Assembly: GCA_022562795.1 (NCBI GenBank)
Contig: JADFOP010000011.1
Coordinates: 1 to 51,856 of the forward strand
Length of the DNA stretch: 51,856 nucleotides
Source: Nitrospinota bacterium
GTDB taxonomy: Bacteria > JADFOP01
Reading direction: 5' to 3'
In this document: piece after piece, positions 25,362 through 33,571 of the stretch
Layout of the letters: every line of letters begins with the position of its first letter
Numbering within the stretch: the stretch's first letter is position 1
The notes under the pieces: model-generated
What the model saw: only the letters and a program-made list of their open reading frames with translations
Told to the model about the DNA's origin: nothing
Database searches by the model: none
Program-made: the position numbers and the translations under genes

Positions 25362-26222
25362 ATGACGCGAAGAGGACTCGTTACACTGGCAGCACTGCTG
25401 GCGATTGGGCTCGCCGCCGCGCCGGCCTGGGCAGGCGCCACCGAGGCTAATGGTGCCCTAAAGTTAAGCTGCGATAACGGAGCGCTGAGCCTAAAGGCCC
25501 GTGACGCCCTTGCCCCGGAAGTTTTCAGGGCCCTTGAAAAGAAATGCGGCCTTCTTCTTGGAGGGTCGGAGAACATTCCCGCCCACCCCTTGACGGTTGA
25601 CTACGACAAGATTTCGCTGGAGGAGGTGATCGAATCCCTCATACGGCTTACGGGCCTACCCAGCACCCTTTTGGCCACCGTCTCCTCAGGGGCGCTCAAG
25701 CTGGCTGTTCTGGCCACCGGCACCCCGATTACAGAGCCGATCAATGGGGCCGAGCCAACATCTATCAGCACCTTCGGGCTTGACGGGGACGAAGACGAGG
25801 ATGCCGCAATTGATGAGGCTCGGCGGCAGTTCCTGCTCGCCCAGACGTACGAGGAGCGCAAGCGGGCCCTGGAGGAGATGATGCGGCTCGACGCCGAGGA
25901 GGCCAGGGATCTCGATAATTTGAACGGAGATGCGTTGGAGTATGAGAGACTGGATGTCGGGCTGGAGGACGCCCGACGGCGCTTCCTGGTGGCGCAAACC
26001 GAAGAAGAAAAGCAGAAGGCGTTGGAGGATACGAGGGAGCTTGACCCCAACGCGGCCGATGAGCTCGAAGAGATCGACGAAGAGGAGCGCAAGGAAGCCG
26101 CGCTGGACGACCTTCTGATGCAGTACTATCTGTCCCGAACCGATGAGGATCGAAAGCGGTCTTACGAAGCGATCAAAAAGCTCGACCCCGAGGAGGCCAA
26201 ATACCTCCTCTTGGAAGATTAG
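25362..26222 (+). CDS. Secreted protein: STN-like domain plus three tandem repeats
   Basis: From the ATG at 25362 the product has 286 residues and a classic signal peptide (to about residue 25, APAWAGA). An upstream ATG at 25269 would add 31 residues and hide the signal. Residues about 40-100 look like a secretin/TonB short N-terminal (STN) domain with two Cys. An acidic linker (LDGDEDEDAA) leads to three imperfect 40-residue helical repeats at about 148-187, 200-239 and 246-285. Each repeat follows the plan D/E-x2-R-x2-FLxAxTxEExKxALEx-x-xLDPxxAxxL. I know no family with this layout. It is monocistronic, with a strong promoter and terminator. Confidence 0.75.
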   Translation: MTRRGLVTLAALLAIGLAAAPAWAGATEANGALKLSCDNGALSLKARDALAPEVFRALEKKCGLLLGGSENIPAHPLTVDYDKISLEEVIESLIRLTGLPSTLLATVSSGALKLAVLATGTPITEPINGAEPTSISTFGLDGDEDEDAAIDEARRQFLLAQTYEERKRALEEMMRLDAEEARDLDNLNGDALEYERLDVGLEDARRRFLVAQTEEEKQKALEDTRELDPNAADELEEIDEEERKEAALDDLLMQYYLSRTDEDRKRSYEAIKKLDPEEAKYLLLED

Positions 26223-26290
26223 ACTCAGGGGGCATCGGGCCGGACGTCGAGACGTATCACATTACAGTACAAAACCAAATTTTAAGATAG

Positions 26291-26327
26291 CAGCGGGGCG
26301 CCCCGACAGGGCGCCCCGCTTTTTTTC
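26291..26327 (+). terminator. Strong rho-independent terminator
   Basis: AGCGGGGCGCCC and GGGCGCCCCGCT form a 12-base perfect stem around CGACA, followed by T7. It ends the STN-repeat gene. Confidence 0.92.
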
Positions 26328-26371
26328 TATGGGGACAGAGCCATTTCGGCCGCCCCCGCATATCACCGAAC

Positions 26372-26698
26372 TTATTCGAAGTCGTCGGGCCCGAGGGTTA
26401 GTCGCTCAACCGGTTGGTTGCCCAGAAAGTGGTGCTCCACAATATCTTCAACGTCCTCCACCATGATTCGTCCGTACCAGACGTCGTCGGGGTAGACGGC
26501 CATAGTGACGCCGCTCTCACAGGTATCTAGGCAGGTGGTCCCTATGACGCGGACTTCTTGGAGCAGGCCCTTTTCCATCAGCAGCTCGGTGAGCCTCTCC
26601 CTGAGCCGCATGGAGCCCCGCTCGTGGCAGGAGCCTCGCGGGTGGCCGGGTGGCCGATCGTTCATGCAGATGAATACGTACCGCTCTCGTTTGGACAT
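26372..26698 (-). CDS. Thioredoxin-like [2Fe-2S] ferredoxin
   Basis: This 108-residue protein has the ligand set of the thioredoxin-fold ferredoxins: Cys11 and Cys24 (VFICMN ... GSC) and Cys56/Cys60 in TTCLDTCESG. The VxxV-x-YP segment (VTMAVYPDDVWYG) is typical. It carries electrons at low potential. It lies 45 bases downstream of the radical SAM-like gene on the same strand, which makes it a candidate electron donor for it. Confidence 0.88.
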   Translation of the reverse strand: MSKRERYVFICMNDRPPGHPRGSCHERGSMRLRERLTELLMEKGLLQEVRVIGTTCLDTCESGVTMAVYPDDVWYGRIMVEDVEDIVEHHFLGNQPVERLTLGPDDFE

Positions 26699-26743
26699 GC
26701 TCTCACGCTCCTTCTCGAGAAGATCAGCCCTCTCGCGGTCTCT

Positions 26744-27817
26744 CTAGTAACTTTCCTTTCGGCGGGTGAGCCGAGCTCCCTGACGTGTATCGCGGCGGGC
26801 CAGCTCGGCGTCAATAGTCACCAGCATCTCCTCAGGGCTCTGGCGCCAACGCGGGGCGAGCAGCCGCTCCCCTGGGTTGGGCTCGGCTACCAGCTGGTGA
26901 ATGACCGCCTCCGGAGGCAGGTGCTCCAGGACCGCCACGGCGAGATCAATGTATGCCTCGGCCGAAATGAGGGTGAAGTGACGCCGCCGCCAAAGATGCG
27001 CCAGGTCGGTCTCCTCGCGGACCATGAGGTGGTGGACCTTCACCCCGTCGACAGGTAGGGCGGCTACAGTGTTGACTGTCTCAAGCGTCTCTGCCCTCTC
27101 TTCGCCAGGCAGCCCGAGGATTAGATGGATCACCTGGTGGATGCCACGCCCTGCGGCTATTTCCACGGCCTCAACCCAATGCGCCGAAATCTCGCTTCGG
27201 TCCACGAGGGCCCGCTGTTCGTCGTGGACCGTCTGGGGGCCCATTTCGAGCCAGACCTCGTGGGTCTTGGCGATCCCCTCAAGGAGCCGCAGGGCTTCTT
27301 CGGTGAGATCTTCGGATCGGACTCCCACTGCGATGCCCACCACTCCGTCGACCTCCAGCGCTTCTCCATATCGTCGCTGAAGGACGTCTATGGGGGCGTG
27401 GGCGTTGGAGGAGGGCCTGAAAGATGCGATGGCGCATGCAGAGGGATGTCGGCGGCGTAGCCGCTCCAGCCCCGAGCTGACCTGCTCGGCCACCGGAACG
27501 GGTGGGTCCTGAAGGGACGTCGGAGGCCCTTGGCTGTAACAGTAGAGGCACCCGCCGGTCTGGGAGAGGCCGTACCTGGTTGGGGGGCTGGCGCCCGAGT
27601 CAACGAAGATCGGCCAAACGGGGAACGGGAAGCGCTCCTCCAAGAAGGACCGGAGCGTCCGGTAACGCTTGGTCTCTCTGGACGCCAACTCTCTCTCCTT
27701 CGCACCCAAGGCAAAGGCCGCCCCGGTCTGCCGAAGCGGCGCCATCCAATCACAGCCTGACCAATCTCGGTTGAGGCACTGATAACCCATGCTACCATAC
27801 GGACTAGCTCCCATCAA
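26744..27817 (-). CDS. YhcC-like (TIGR01212) radical SAM protein missing one cluster cysteine
   Basis: The protein aligns with the TIGR01212/YhcC family: YRTLRSFLEERF, then the cluster loop, VGIAVGVRSED, EVWLEMGPQT and HLILGLPGE. In family members the cluster loop reads FTCPNRDGxxGxGGCxFC. Here it is ASPPTRYGLSQTGGCLYC, so the first Cys is Pro78 (codon at 27584-27586), while Cys90 and Cys93 remain. A [4Fe-4S] cluster needs three, so normal SAM cleavage is doubtful. The first 45 residues have no clear counterpart and the start is uncertain. It is followed by a ferredoxin gene. Confidence 0.82.
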   Translation of the reverse strand: MMGASPYGSMGYQCLNRDWSGCDWMAPLRQTGAAFALGAKERELASRETKRYRTLRSFLEERFPFPVWPIFVDSGASPPTRYGLSQTGGCLYCYSQGPPTSLQDPPVPVAEQVSSGLERLRRRHPSACAIASFRPSSNAHAPIDVLQRRYGEALEVDGVVGIAVGVRSEDLTEEALRLLEGIAKTHEVWLEMGPQTVHDEQRALVDRSEISAHWVEAVEIAAGRGIHQVIHLILGLPGEERAETLETVNTVAALPVDGVKVHHLMVREETDLAHLWRRRHFTLISAEAYIDLAVAVLEHLPPEAVIHQLVAEPNPGERLLAPRWRQSPEEMLVTIDAELARRDTRQGARLTRRKESY

Positions 27818-27933
27818 GGCAAGAGCGTAGGCGGACCGCCTCGAGGATGGCTATTGAGGCAATGCAGGCCGAGCCTTTACATCCAGAGGCTGGTCGTGGT
27901 ATAGATGTCCGGTCTACAGAACAAGAGGGGGTC

Positions 27934-28476
27934 ATGGATAGGAATTGGACGCCGCAGGGGGCGGCAGCGTGGTTCGCACGAGCCGAGAGGGTAACGGCAG
28001 ATGCTCACAGCCTCATCCTCTTGGCCAAGACTGGAGGCCTGGAGCCTCTCGCTCGCGTAGTCACGCTTTTCTCTCCGCCTGCCGTAGCTGCTGAACTCTT
28101 CCAACCGCGCCTAGTTGGAGTCGAGGGTACCGTTATCCAGCAGACGATGAGGGAAGGCGGACTCATCGCGTTGTCCGGCCCGCCCGTCGACGCCCTCTCC
28201 CTCGAAGAGGCGTTGTTGATATGTCACCAGATGGCCGGGACCGACGCCGTGCTCACAGAAGACGGTCGCTTCAGCCGTCGCCTCGCTGCCGAGTCCGTCC
28301 CACACCTCAACGCGCTTCTCGTGCCGGCGCTCTTGGTCGGCCGTCTGTCCATGGAGTGGTCCGACGCCGAAAGGCTCTTCGGCCGCCTCCACTTGGCAGG
28401 CCAATACACCCCGTGGATAGTCGAGGAGGCGAGGCGGGAGCTTAACGCAAGCCTCCACGCTCCTCCGTCGAGGTGA
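27934..28476 (+). CDS. PIN-like (DUF3368-type) protein
   Basis: From the ATG at 27934 (GAGGGGG site) the product has 180 residues. ADAHSLILLAKTGGLEPL near residue 22 and LSLEEALLICHQM, then GTDAVLTEDGRFSRRLAAE give the acidic residues (Asp23, Glu91/92, Asp104, Asp110) expected for a PIN nuclease site. The order matches DUF3368 proteins. No antitoxin gene is adjacent, so a toxin role is not supported here. It is divergent from the radical SAM-like gene. Confidence 0.65.
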   Translation: MDRNWTPQGAAAWFARAERVTADAHSLILLAKTGGLEPLARVVTLFSPPAVAAELFQPRLVGVEGTVIQQTMREGGLIALSGPPVDALSLEEALLICHQMAGTDAVLTEDGRFSRRLAAESVPHLNALLVPALLVGRLSMEWSDAERLFGRLHLAGQYTPWIVEEARRELNASLHAPPSR

Positions 28477-28602
28477 GCCCGCCTGTGGAACTCGACGCTG
28501 GGCCTCCCGGACTTGGGCGCGTTCGGCGAATTTGACGTTCCAGGCCGGCGGTTTGTTCCGCACGAGACCTGTCGAAAACATGAGTATTGATGCACGAAAT
28601 GC

Positions 28603-28631
28603 TTGCTCCATCGCACCTGAGATGGTATACA
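28603..28631 (+). promoter_or_regulatory. Putative promoter of the phosphoribosyltransferase gene
   Basis: TTGCTC (28603-28608), 17 bases and TATACA (28626-28631), with a second -10-like TATAAG at 28633-28638. The gene starts 90 bases downstream. Confidence 0.4.
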
Positions 28632-28720
28632 CTATAAGGCGGCCCCGGTGACGGGGCTTGAGAAATGTCTGGAATTAATACCCCGTAAAGGGCTGTTTTT
28701 CTAATCGGTGGCTGGAGAGA

Positions 28721-29386
28721 ATGCCTGACTTTGCCCATCGTACAGCGGCCGGTGAGGCGTTGGCCAAAAGGCTCGCCTCCAATGGTTATGCCAACCCCGT
28801 CGTCGTAGCCATTCCCAGAGGTGGAGTTCCCGTAGCCGCCCCCTTGGCACGTCGCCTCGACCTGCCTATCGAGCTTTGTCTGGTGGCTAAGGTCCACCTG
28901 CCGTGGCGTCGGGAGGCCGGGGTTGGGGCTCTGGCCCCCGACGGAACCCTGCGGCTCAACCACGAGCTTATACATATCCTGGCCATGGAAGATGGGGCCG
29001 TGTCTCAGGCAGTGGATGAGGCTCGCGAGGTCCTCGACCAGCGCAGACGCGCCCTGGGGTCCTACACCCATCTTCCCGACCTGAGAGGAAAGACGTCCAT
29101 CGTCGTGGACGACGGCATGGCCACGGGCTACACCGCCCTGACGGCCGTCGAGTTCCTCCGGCGTCTCGAGCCCGACCACCGCATCGTCGTCGCGGCGCCG
29201 GTCAGCAGCATCTACGCCCTGGAAGCCCTGGCGGAGGCCGCCGTTGAGGCCGTTGTGCTTACCTCAGGCGACGGCCCCTTTTTCGACGTGGCCACCTACT
29301 ACGGCGACTTCGAGGAGTATGCCGACACCCAGGTCCTCCGCCTGCTGGAGCATCCTGCCCGCAGCAGCGCCCGGGCCGCCTCCTGA
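28721..29386 (+). CDS. Phosphoribosyltransferase-domain protein
   Basis: This 221-residue protein has the type I PRTase fold: VVVAIPRGGVPVAAPLA near residue 27 and the PRPP loop VVDDGMATGYT (128-138). It belongs to the stand-alone family often annotated as predicted phosphoribosyltransferase, in which the base substrate is unknown. The last residues are Ala/Ser/Arg-rich and poorly conserved. Confidence 0.88.
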   Translation: MPDFAHRTAAGEALAKRLASNGYANPVVVAIPRGGVPVAAPLARRLDLPIELCLVAKVHLPWRREAGVGALAPDGTLRLNHELIHILAMEDGAVSQAVDEAREVLDQRRRALGSYTHLPDLRGKTSIVVDDGMATGYTALTAVEFLRRLEPDHRIVVAAPVSSIYALEALAEAAVEAVVLTSGDGPFFDVATYYGDFEEYADTQVLRLLEHPARSSARAAS

Positions 29387-29442
29387 TCTCCCCTTCGTGG
29401 TTCCACCACACCCCCTAGAGGGGACCCTGTAAGGACTCATTC

Positions 29443-30087
29443 GTGATTTACCGTCGGATGAAGGGTTTTTTCCGCCGGGCCTACGAGACGGGGAAACACG
29501 GCTGGCCCACGGTGGGCCCGACCGCCCAGGTGGTGGAGTACTTCGATCGGGCCCGTCAGCGCTTTCCCGGAGGCCTTGTATTGGATATCGGGTGCGGGGA
29601 AGGCCGCCACTCAATCGCCTTCGCCGACCTCAGCCATCAGGTGGTGGCCCTGGATTACGAGCCGATGGCCCTAGAGCGGGCCAGAGGATTTGAAGCCAGC
29701 GCCGTAGTGCGAGTGCCCATACACTGGCTTTTGGCCGACGCCTTCCATCTGCCATTTCCGCCCGCCACTTTTCCCATTGCCGTAGATTACGGGATCTTTC
29801 ACCACGTCAAGGTTCCCGACCAGGCCCGCTACATCGCCGGACTCCAGCGGGTGATGGCACAGGGAGGCTGTCTGCTGCTGACCGTCTTTTCGACCAACTT
29901 CCAACATTACCCGGGGGAGGTGCGCCGCCGCAACTGGACCGTCCACCGCGACCACTACGACCGTTTCTTCACCCAGGAGGACCTCGGCCGGCTCTTTACA
30001 CCCGCCTTCGTCGTTGAAGAAGTGGTAGAGGAGATCGAAGGTCATTATGCTTTCCACCACGCCCTACTCGTGAAGGATGGTGCGTGA
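29443..30087 (+). CDS. Class I SAM-dependent methyltransferase
   Basis: The GTG start gives 214 residues. SAM-binding motif I is LDIGCGEGRHS (47-57), then VVALDYEPMAL (motif II Asp), ADAFHLPFPPATF and the DYGIFHHV segment typical of UbiE-like enzymes. The substrate is unknown. It overlaps an 85-residue gene by 4 bases (GTGA), so the two are coupled. Confidence 0.87.
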   Translation: MIYRRMKGFFRRAYETGKHGWPTVGPTAQVVEYFDRARQRFPGGLVLDIGCGEGRHSIAFADLSHQVVALDYEPMALERARGFEASAVVRVPIHWLLADAFHLPFPPATFPIAVDYGIFHHVKVPDQARYIAGLQRVMAQGGCLLLTVFSTNFQHYPGEVRRRNWTVHRDHYDRFFTQEDLGRLFTPAFVVEEVVEEIEGHYAFHHALLVKDGA

Positions 30088-30341
30088 AACAATACACCGC
30101 CTTGACCAAGAATTTTTTCCGTCAGCTGGCCAGGGGCGAGCCGGTTGCCTACCAGGGATGTGTAGTAGTGGCTACCGGGGAGAAGATCATCGTGCGCGGA
30201 TTGAGCAAGGACCGCGAGGTGGAGCTTCACTTCCGTCGCAAGTCCGGCCGGCTCTACGGCTTTTCGAAGGACCAGTTCGCAGGGATTTTCTCCAGCCGCG
30301 AGAAGCCCCTTTACACCGTCCGTTCCCCGGCGGCTCGCTAA
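30084..30341 (+). CDS. Small hypothetical protein
   Basis: This 85-residue basic protein starts at a GTG overlapping the methyltransferase stop. It contains YQGCVVVATGEKIIVRGLS, then ELHFRRKSGRLYGFSKDQF. It looks like a small beta-barrel or nucleic acid-binding domain, but I do not recognise a family. No membrane segment is seen. Confidence 0.6.
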   Translation: MKQYTALTKNFFRQLARGEPVAYQGCVVVATGEKIIVRGLSKDREVELHFRRKSGRLYGFSKDQFAGIFSSREKPLYTVRSPAAR

Positions 30342-30414
30342 GACGGGGGCTTCGCCAAAGGCTTGGGTCTCCGAACCCTTCGGTATCTACCGCCCCCTAA
30401 TTTTTGGCCTCTTT

Positions 30415-30442
30415 GACCCCAATAGTCCCTAAGGGGTCTTTT
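30415..30442 (+). terminator. Possible terminator after the 85-residue gene
   Basis: GACCCC (30415-30420) and GGGGTC (30433-30438) form a 6-base stem with a 12-base loop followed by TTTT. Confidence 0.45.
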
Positions 30443-30445
30443 CAG

Positions 30446-30474
30446 TTGACATAACCTGAGAAGTTTATTAGCTT
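30446..30474 (+). promoter_or_regulatory. Putative sigma-70 promoter of the S41 protease gene
   Basis: TTGACA (30446-30451), 17 bases, TAGCTT (30469-30474). The -35 is perfect and the -10 is weak. Confidence 0.45.
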
Positions 30475-30513
30475 TACCTTTTGCACCTTGGGTTCTCACA
30501 GGAGCGCATCGTC

Positions 30514-33285
30514 ATGGTTACAGCCCTCCGCCGCCGTCTCGTCATCACCGTCGTCATCCTTATTGGTGGATCTATAGTATTCGGGCTTCCCCGCTCGAGC
30601 GCCACCTCTAAGAAGGATAAAGGAGGTTCATCGGTCATCACCCAGGCAGTGGTGCGCCACATTGCCGAGCACTACGTTGAGCCCGACAGAGTAGACCCTC
30701 CCGAGCAGTTAAAGGCGGCTCTCATCGCCCTGGAAAAGGCCGTGCCCGAGGTCCTGGTGGACTGGGCGCCGGGCCAGGAGGCGCTCACCATCCACGTTGG
30801 CAAGACGACGAGGCGCGTGGCCGTCCCCTCACTTCAGTCCATTGGCGACATCGTTCCGGTGCTTCGAAGCGTTTATAGGATCGTCCAGGCCCACATGGTC
30901 AGTGACCTGGAGTGGCCGCGCATCGAGTACTCAACCGTCAACGGGTTACTCCAGAGCCTCGATCCTCACTCGGTGCTGCTGACCCCCGGGGTCAATAAGG
31001 AATTTCGCCTCAGCGCCAAAGGGTCGTTTGGTGGGCTCGGCATCGTCATCGGGATACGAGACGGGGAGCTTACCGTAATCTCCCCGCTGGAGGGGACGCC
31101 GGCTTACCGAGCGGGCATTCGGTCGAAGGATAAGATCGTCCAGGTAGAGGATGAAAGCACCGTGAACATGGACCTGATTGAGGCTGTGGGGAAACTGAGG
31201 GGTGAGCCGGGCACAGCTGTTACTATCAGTATCATGCGGGAGGGCCTGGCCGATCCTAAAGAGATCACCATCGTTCGCGACATAATTAAAATCCACGCTG
31301 TGGAAGCCTATGCACTGAGCGACGGTATCGGTTACATCACAATCAAGAGCTTCCAGGAAAACACGCGGCGAGACCTCAGAAAAGCCCTGCAGACCTTCCG
31401 AGAGGAGGGGACCACCCGAGGGCTTGTCCTCGACCTGCGCAACAACCCCGGCGGCCTTTTCGACCAGGCGGTGTTCGTAGCCGATAAGTTCATCGAAAAG
31501 GGGACCATCGTTATCACCGTAGGCGCGAACAACACCTACCGGAAATCCACCTACGCTCGTGGGTGGCGCACCGAGGGTCGTATCCCGATAGTTGTTCTCA
31601 TCAACCAGGGTTCGGCCTCTGCCAGCGAGATTGTCTCGGGGGCTTTCAAATACCTAGGCAGGGCCATCCTTGTGGGCACGCAGACCTTCGGCAAGGGCAG
31701 CGTCCAGCAGATATTCGACCTATCCGACGGAAGCGCTCTCAAGCTGTCCATCGCCCAGTACCTCTTGCCATCGGACCGCTCTATCCAGTCGGTCGGTGTA
31801 AGCCCGGACCTCTTGGTGAGCCCTGTCGAGCTGCCGTCGGGCGAAGACGACCGGGAGGTCCGCTTTGAGGTCGTCCGCGAAGGGAGGAAAGAGAGCGACC
31901 TAGAGCACTCCTTCGTCGAGTGGGCGTCCACCGCTGCTGAGCCCCCTCTCTTCCGCTTGGCATACCTGAAGGAGCGTGAGCCAGAGGAGGTCCGAGCTGC
32001 CGTGGAGCTGAACCGCCGGGAGAAAAGCGAGCGGCTCAAGACCGACTTCGCCGTGCAGCTCGCCAAGCGCATCCTTCTTGCCGCCCCTGATGGCTCGCGC
32101 CAGGCGCTGCTGGAGGCGGCCGACAAGGTTGTCAATCGGATGGCCCGTGAGGAGGAAGACCGCATCGTTGGGGCCTTGAAGACGCTTGGGGTTGACTGGT
32201 CGCGGCCTGAGCCGGACCTAGTTGCCCAGCCCCGGCAGGCTGCCGTGGATGAACCCACGATGGAGTTCGTCTTCTCGCCGGATCGCGTCGAGGCGGGCCA
32301 AGAGGTGACTCTCAGCCTTTCCGTTACCAATCCAGGCTCCCAGCCCCTGGCCCGTGTCCGGGCGGTGACCGAAGCCGATCTTCCATTGTTGGACAAGCGG
32401 GAATTTCTTCTGGGCCGCGTCGCCCCCGGCGAGACGCAGCGGTGGTCACTACCCCTGACCCTGCCTAAGAACATGGAGGCCCGTCAAGAGAAGGTGGTGG
32501 CCGTGGTACGCGATGACCGTGGCCTCCTGGGTCGGGCCGAGGGACTGCTCAACATCACACCAAAGGCCCGGCCTCAGTTCTCGATGCGCTACCAGCTTTT
32601 CGATAACGGCGAAATGGGCTCCAAGGGCAACGGTGACGGTCGGCCCCAGCGGGGCGAGACCATCGTCCTTAACATCACGGTGACCAATTTCGGAGATGGG
32701 CCGAGCGAGAAGAACGTGGCGGTGTTCAAACCCAAAAAGGGCCTCGAGGGAATATTCATCGAAGTCGGCCGCAGCGAGCTGGGATTCATGGCCTCAGGTG
32801 AGACCCGCTCGGTAAAACTCGTCTTCCGCACGCAGCCCGACTTCGTCGAGGGGCACCTGCCAGCAGAGGTGGTGGTGCTCGACACCGTCTTCCGCGAGGG
32901 CCTTGTGGCCAAGGTCGATCTGGGCATGCCGTCGGCCAGCACTTCCTTCCGCCCCCCCACCATCGGCTTTTCCGAGGGTATGCCGCCCGTAGTCGTCACT
33001 CGCGAAAGCATAACCCTTAAGGGCGTGGTACGCGATGAGCGCCGCGTGGCCAACGTAATCGTCTTCGCCAATGGCCGAAAAGTCCTCTACCAGGCCGGGC
33101 CGGCCGATCAGTCCGAGGGGGTGGCTTTTACAACTGATGTGACCCTCAAGGAAGGGGTCAACAAGATTCTCATTGTCGCCCGCGACGACCAAGACCTCGC
33201 CTCTCGGCGAAGGATCGTGGTCCGACTCGACCCGGCCCCCGCCATGGCAAGCCACGGCGGCAACAAACCTCTGGCGCGGCCTTAG
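30514..33285 (+). CDS. S41-family PDZ protease with C-terminal beta domains (MXAN_5808-like)
   Basis: This secreted or membrane-anchored C-terminal-processing protease has 923 residues from the ATG at 30514 (AGGAG site). A signal anchor (about 8-27) is followed by an N-terminal helical domain, a PDZ domain (about 165-250, GSFGGLGIVIG), the S41 catalytic core with Ser369 in QGSASASEIVSGA and Lys394 in QTFGKGSVQ, and the usual 25-residue Ser-Lys spacing. The last 400 residues add a helical segment and two or three Ig/CARDB-like beta domains (VTLSLSVTNPGSQPL, ETIVLNITVTNFGDGPS). This long architecture matches the MXAN_5808-type peptidases. A 59-residue membrane protein follows 26 bases later. 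Confidence 0.88.
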   Translation: MVTALRRRLVITVVILIGGSIVFGLPRSSATSKKDKGGSSVITQAVVRHIAEHYVEPDRVDPPEQLKAALIALEKAVPEVLVDWAPGQEALTIHVGKTTRRVAVPSLQSIGDIVPVLRSVYRIVQAHMVSDLEWPRIEYSTVNGLLQSLDPHSVLLTPGVNKEFRLSAKGSFGGLGIVIGIRDGELTVISPLEGTPAYRAGIRSKDKIVQVEDESTVNMDLIEAVGKLRGEPGTAVTISIMREGLADPKEITIVRDIIKIHAVEAYALSDGIGYITIKSFQENTRRDLRKALQTFREEGTTRGLVLDLRNNPGGLFDQAVFVADKFIEKGTIVITVGANNTYRKSTYARGWRTEGRIPIVVLINQGSASASEIVSGAFKYLGRAILVGTQTFGKGSVQQIFDLSDGSALKLSIAQYLLPSDRSIQSVGVSPDLLVSPVELPSGEDDREVRFEVVREGRKESDLEHSFVEWASTAAEPPLFRLAYLKEREPEEVRAAVELNRREKSERLKTDFAVQLAKRILLAAPDGSRQALLEAADKVVNRMAREEEDRIVGALKTLGVDWSRPEPDLVAQPRQAAVDEPTMEFVFSPDRVEAGQEVTLSLSVTNPGSQPLARVRAVTEADLPLLDKREFLLGRVAPGETQRWSLPLTLPKNMEARQEKVVAVVRDDRGLLGRAEGLLNITPKARPQFSMRYQLFDNGEMGSKGNGDGRPQRGETIVLNITVTNFGDGPSEKNVAVFKPKKGLEGIFIEVGRSELGFMASGETRSVKLVFRTQPDFVEGHLPAEVVVLDTVFREGLVAKVDLGMPSASTSFRPPTIGFSEGMPPVVVTRESITLKGVVRDERRVANVIVFANGRKVLYQAGPADQSEGVAFTTDVTLKEGVNKILIVARDDQDLASRRRIVVRLDPAPAMASHGGNKPLARP

Positions 33286-33311
33286 TAGGCCCCGGCTAGG
33301 GACGTTCCAAG

Positions 33312-33491
33312 ATGCAAACCGACCCTGACGAACTCCAAGTCGAGACCCCTCCTGGGAAGTCTTTCCTCGGCCGCCATGGGGACACCCTTCTGATGATGGG
33401 GCTGGTGGTTTACGTCGCTCTCTTGCTGGTCGGGACAATTGGCAACCTTTTTGATATCGAGGCGATAACGTCTTTCTGGCTCTATCGGTAG
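33312..33491 (+). CDS. Small membrane protein (59 residues)
   Basis: The frame begins MQTDPDELQVETPPGK, has one membrane helix at about residues 27-46 (LLMMGLVVYVALLLVGTIG) and ends FDIEAITSFWLYR. It lies 26 bases downstream of the S41 protease gene on the same strand, uses GC-rich codons and has a plausible GGGA site. I do not recognise a family. It may be a partner or regulator of the protease, by position only. Confidence 0.6.
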   Translation: MQTDPDELQVETPPGKSFLGRHGDTLLMMGLVVYVALLLVGTIGNLFDIEAITSFWLYR

Positions 33492-33571
33492 GGTGGCAGT
33501 CCTAGCAGGGGGTCCTCCTCGGTTGCCGCCTTCCGCCCAGCGGCCTCGGCATTCCCGCCTAACTCCTGACT

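Noticed and set aside
27934-28476. Toxin of a type II toxin-antitoxin pair
   Set aside because: The PIN-like fold is plausible, but no small antitoxin gene lies beside it.
31551-32474. 307-residue minus-strand frame
   Set aside because: It is a Ser/Arg-rich shadow of the S41 protease gene.
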